Assembly (NCBI RefSeq): GCF_016545825.1
Contig: NC_052618.1
Coordinates: forward strand, 18,117,561-18,181,560
Direction of reading: 5' to 3'
Length of the DNA stretch: 64,000 bases
DNA from: Eucalyptus grandis
Taxonomy: Eukaryota; Streptophyta; Magnoliopsida; Myrtales; Myrtaceae
Part shown: piece after piece, positions 59,777 through 64,000 of the stretch
Position numbering within the stretch: the first letter of the stretch is position 1
Layout: the number at the start of each line of letters is the position of its first letter
Program-made: the position numbers and the translations under genes
The notes under the pieces: generated by a model
What the model was told of the DNA's origin: nothing
Seen by the model: the letters and a program-made list of their open reading frames with translations, nothing else
Database searches by the model: none

Positions 59777-62700
59777 AAAGCGGGGGCATAAATTCAAGAG
59801 AACACAAAAGAAGCAAAAGGGTTGCTGTTTTGTATGTGGCAAACAGGGACACTACGCCAAGGATTGCTTTCAACGTAAGAGCTTTTCAAAGGACAAGAAC
59901 ATTCCGGTGGTGAAAGCAGATGCAAATCTGGTTGAAGAAAATTATGTAGCCATGATTTCGAACATGTTTTCGAACATGGAAATTTCTGAAATAAATGATG
60001 CTATGGCTATGGTTTCTGAAATTAATTCTACCACTGTCCAATCCAGTTGGTGGATAGATTCTGGAGCAACTGTTCATGTGTGTAAGGACAAATACATGTT
60101 CAAGCAATTTGAAGAAATTGTTGACTCAAGTGTTCAAGAGGTCCTGATGGCGAATAATGCTCTTGCAAAGGTTGCTGGAAAAGGCACGGTGGAGATAGAC
60201 TTCACTTCTGGAAAGAAGATAACTCTTCTTAATGTGTTATTTATACCCGAAATTAGGAAGAACCTAGTTTCTATTGATTTACTTTGTAAGAGGGGGTTTC
60301 GGGTTTTGTTTGAATCCGACAAGGTTATCCTATCGAAAAATGGGCTGTTTGTTGGGAAGGGTTATGCCAATGATGGCATGTATCAACTGAGTATCAATAA
60401 TAATATTTCTAGTTCTGCTTATACTTGTCGAGTCTTCAATTTTATGGCATAGTAGGTTGGCACATATAAATTTTCGTTATTTGAAGAATATGAAAAAATT
60501 AGACTTGATAAATTTCAGTGGCGAATTTGATAAATGTGAAATATGTGCTAAGTCAAAACTTACTAAGAAGCCATTTCCTAGTGTTAAAAGAAATTCGAAT
60601 TTATTGGATTTGGTTCATAGTGATATATGTGAATTTAATGGTATGCTAACACGTGGAGGTAAAAGGTATTTTATTACTTTTGTGGATGATTGTAGTAGGT
60701 TCTTATATGTTTATCTCATGAGATCGAAGGATGAAGCATTTACCATGTTTAAGAAATATAAAGCTGAAGTAGAGAATCAATTAGAAAAGAAAATCAAAGT
60801 TCTACGATCAGATAGAGGTGGAGAATATTTCTTAAATGAATTCTCTTCATTTTGTGAAGAACATGGTATTATTCATCAAGCTTCAGCACCATATACTCCA
60901 CAACAAAATGGTTTGGCTGAAAGGAAAAATCGATCTCTTGGAGAAATGGTTAATTGTATGCTTTCAAATTCAAAGCTACCAATTAATCTTTGGGGAGAAG
61001 CATTACTTGCTGCATGCTATATTCATAATAGAATACCTTCCAAGAAAAATGACATAACCCCTTATGAGATATGGAAAGGTAGAAAGCCAAATTTGTCATA
61101 TCTTAAAGTGTGGGGGTGTTTAGCGTACTACCGAGCTCCAGATCCTAAGAGAACAAAGCTCGGTCCTAGAGCTATCAAAAGTGTTTTCATAGGGTATGCT
61201 GAAAATAGTAAAGCTTATAGGCTTCTTGATTTAGAGTCTAATGTCATAGTAGAGTCGAGAGACGTCGAATTCTTTGAGAATAAATGTTTTACAAGTTCTG
61301 AAATGGTTGAAAATAATTCAAGATCTAGGGAAACTCAAAGTGATTTTCAAGAGAAAGAAACGAATCCTAAAGACATGATTGAACCAAGGAGAAGTACTAG
61401 AGCTAGGAAAATAAAAGACTTAGGTCCTGATTTTATTACTCATGTTTTTCTTGTTGAAGGAGATGGAGATAATAATGTGGTAAATAAATACCCTTTAGTG
61501 TTAAATTTAGAAGATGATCCTGGAAGCTTTGATGATGCTATGTCTTCTAGAGATGCTTCTTTTTGGAAAGAAGTGAATGATGAAATGGACTCCATTATGT
61601 CCAATAATACTTGGGTATTAGTAGATTTACCAAAAGGATCAAAACCTATTGGAAGCAAATGGGTTTTTAGAAGAAAATATCATTCTGATGGTTCTATTCA
61701 AGCTTTTAAAGCTAGGCTTGTAGTTAAGGGATATAGACAAAAAGAAGGTATAGATTATTTTGATACATATGCTCCTGTTGCACGTATAACTTCCATTCGA
61801 GTTCTTTTTGCTCTAGCTTCCATTTATGATCTTTGTGTTCATCAAATGGATGTTAAAACTGCTTTCTTAAATGGAGACTTAAATGAGGAGATTTACATGG
61901 AACAACCGGAGGGTTTTGTTCTTCCTGGAAATGAAAGAAAAGTATGTAAATTGATTAAGTCTCTTTATGGACTTAAGCAAGCTCCTAAGCAGTGGCATGA
62001 AAAGTTTAATTCGGTCATATTGTCAAATGGTTTCATCAATAATAGTGCCGATAGGTGTATATACTCTAAATTCACTAAAGACTATGGTGTCTTAGTGTGC
62101 TTGTATGTTGATGATATGCTTATCTTTGGAACGAATATGACTGGAGTTAATGAAACTAAGAAGTATCTAACTTCCATGTTTAAAATGAAGGATTTGGGTG
62201 AAGTAGATACTATCTTAGGTATTAAAGTCAAGCAAAATAGTGGGGGTTATTCTTTAAGCCAATGTAGTTATGTTGAAAAATTATTAAATAAATTTCAACA
62301 TCTTGGTTTTAAAGAAATAAGTACTCCATTTGATTCTAGTATTAAATTAAATTATAATACTGGTAGAGCGGTGGCACAACTAGAATATGCAAGTGCTATA
62401 GGGTCTTTAATGTATGCGATGCATTGTACTAGACCCGATATTGCTTTTTCTGTATGCAAGTTGAGTAGGTATACAAGTAATCCAAGTACAGAACATTGGA
62501 GAGCTATTACTAGAATTTTTGGTTATCTTAAGAGAACTAAAAATTTAGGATTGTTCTACAATAATTATCCGGCTGTATTAGAAGGATACACCGATGCTAG
62601 TTGGATTACAAGTGTGGGAGATGAGCGTTCCACTTCTGGATGGATCTTCACACTAGCCGGAGGTGCTTTGTATCTTGGGCGAGCAAGAAACAGACATGTA

Positions 62701-63057
62701 TAACTCACTCAACAATGGAATCTGAATTCATTGCTTTGGCGGCAGCTGGGAAAGAGGCTGAATGGATTAGAAATTTGTTGTTGGATATCAAATTATGGCC
62801 TAGTCCTATGCCTCCTATTTCTATCCACTTGTGATAGTCGTGCCACTTTGGCAAGAGCCTATAGTAGCACCTATAATGGTAAGTCTAGACATATTAGTTT
62901 AAGACATGAATATGTGAGACAATTGATTAAAGATGGTACCATAACAATTGTCTATGTGAGGTCAAGTAAAAATCTTGCCGATCCTTTGACGAAGGCTTTA
63001 CCAAGACATATGGTAATAACGACCTCACAAGAAATGGGGCTGAAACCCTTTAATTAA
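59777..63057 (+). pseudogene. pol: Copia Pol, unit 7 (748-codon integrase-RT frame)
   Basis: Zinc knuckle and protease with DSGA are joined in one frame (59736-60452). An extra T near 60425 shifts before integrase. Then 60457-62703 is open for 748 residues through integrase and RT, including an in-frame loss of three bases near 61573 (one Ala missing after FWKE). Two extra Ts near 62668 in the RNase H GGA-SWAS region shift the frame again. Further indels near 62829 and 62841 put the C-terminus in another frame up to 63057. A CTG for CCG change in the protease (EVLMANN) is private. Confidence 0.9.
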
Positions 63058-63628
63058 AATCACCAATAATGGTAACCCGACCTTTTCTAGAACATCACTA
63101 GTTACAAGGTTTAATGGGTAAGAACAAGTTATTGAATGTGATTGTTTGATACCGACATAGCCCCGATATGAGAAGTCGGTATTGTCTGTTACGTTTTGTA
63201 GGCTGAATTGAATTCTCAATGAAGTATGATACAAGTTTGTAGTGTGTTGATAGTAACAGAAACACATGGTAGATACTTCACCTATATGAGCTTAGAAGTG
63301 GTGCCGCTTCTTACGAAAGTGAGGGTTGCTTTCTAGAGAGCTCATGAAACAGGATCAAGCACAAGGCCATAATAGTGCGGAGTAATATAGAAATTCTCGC
63401 TGAAACAAGAGGTTAGTGTATGTGTGGTATGTCCGGTTCTATTACATAAAAGTACAAGTTTAAAGCCGAGCTACTTGTCACTTTGATAGAGCTTTGATAT
63501 ACTTGCACTAAGTAAAGGTTTAACTCGAAAGAGACCTTTATGTATGTATATTAATCTTACTGAAACTTTGGCTGTATGGTTTTTAAAAATTTTATTTTGA
63601 AATTTTGTTTTACAAACAAAGTGGGGAT

Positions 63629-64000
63629 TGTTGGAATTTTGTTTGTTAAAACAAAATAAGTGCTTTTTACTTTGTCCCACATAGAAAAGGTGGGAGCAGG
63701 AGGATTAGTTTATTAATGAGGAATTTCCTTTTGTAGTTAAAGGAGTGATTAGGTGGGGCTAGACCCACCATACCCGCGTGCGGGTGCGCGGATAATTGCG
63801 CGATTTTGGCGCGATTATTTGGCGCACTTAGCACTTTGCACGCCTGCGCGCCCGCGGTTTAATTAGCATTAATCCCTTGCTTTTTATTTATTTATTTTAT
63901 TTTATTTTATATTTTAGTTCAAAGGTTGCCTTTTAATTTGAGAATTTCGGAAATGAAATATAAATGAAAATTCGAAATTCTATTTAAACATATATATTTA
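63629..64000 (+). repeat. LTR8, cut by the window edge
   Basis: Begins TGTTGGAATTTTG after AAAGTGGGGAT and follows the other LTRs to the last base of the window. Whether another internal region follows cannot be seen. Confidence 0.95.

Larger units (their letters stand above)
58169..63628 (+). mobile_element. Copia unit 7
   Basis: Shares the unit 3 variants listed there. It differs in homopolymers: CTTTTTTTATTT in the LTR, a shortened TTTTTTTTATCC stretch near 58605 and an extra G in the polypurine tract (AAGTGGGGGATTG) directly before its own LTR. Confidence 0.95.
25221..64000 (+). mobile_element. Tandem array of one Ty1-copia retrotransposon (7 full units plus a partial LTR)
   Basis: LTR starts (TGTTGGAATTTTG after the purine tract AAAGTGGGGAT) occur at 25402, 30861, 36321, 41785, 47250, 52711, 58169 and 63629, a period of 5458-5465 bp. 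Neighbouring internal regions share one LTR, so the structure is LTR-int-LTR-int and so on, all on the plus strand. Units differ by few substitutions and by scattered one- to few-base indels. The left border is not an LTR: homology begins about 181 bp upstream of LTR1, in the 3' non-coding region. The array runs out of the window on the right. No TSD can be identified. Confidence 0.97.

Noticed and set aside
25244..63680. Recurrent minus-strand frames of 60-85 codons in every array unit
   Set aside because: They are shadows of the LTR, gag and pol sequence on the other strand, with no domain, and their recurrence only reflects the tandem repeat.

Overview
The window is nuclear DNA from a flowering plant, most likely a woody eudicot. 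The signs are intron-free BAHD acyltransferase sequence, Ty1-copia elements with plant-type Gag and Pol domains, a tRNA-derived plant SINE, several TIR/fold-back elements with 8-bp target duplications and AT-rich, microsatellite-studded intergenic DNA. The species cannot be named from sequence alone. I see no rRNA genes, functional tRNA genes or CRISPR.

Layout. 1-12,900 is a graveyard of transposable elements. It holds a possible copia LTR fragment at the left edge, a TIR element (395-1084, 8-bp TSD), a minus-strand SINE (1143-1347, 11-bp TSD), a badly decayed copia element with a short 3' LTR (3350-6905), and a run of fold-back elements (7333-7919, 8177-8780, 9145-9745, 10254-10764, 11278-11625). 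At 13067-14377 lies the only convincing intact host gene, a 436-residue BAHD acyltransferase with its TATA box. 14.4-19.5 kb holds remnants, a roughly 200-bp minisatellite with CT and AC runs (15785-16795), a GC-rich degenerate repeat and a possible minus-strand transcribed remnant. 19525-22753 is a 3.2-kb solo-LTR-like element with TG...CA ends and a perfect 5-bp TSD. 23362-24630 is a frameshifted second BAHD copy that still has a TATA-type promoter.

From about 25221 to the window's right edge (38.8 kb, 60% of the window) there is one head-to-tail array of a single Ty1-copia retrotransposon. It has seven complete LTR-internal units of about 5460 bp and the start of an eighth LTR, and neighbouring units share one LTR between them. 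Each unit reads 5'LTR - gag - zinc knuckle - protease - integrase - RT - RNase H - about 570 bp of non-coding DNA - next LTR. Units are nearly identical, but none is intact. The same few positions carry one- to few-base indels in several units, and all seven have a stop and frame change between gag and the zinc knuckle. Shared variants pair unit 3 with 7 and, more weakly, 2 with 6, suggesting duplication of a four-unit (about 21.8 kb) block. This array is the outstanding feature. The main question is whether it is a true genomic amplification (unequal LTR recombination or integration of a circular concatemer) or partly an assembly and consensus artefact.
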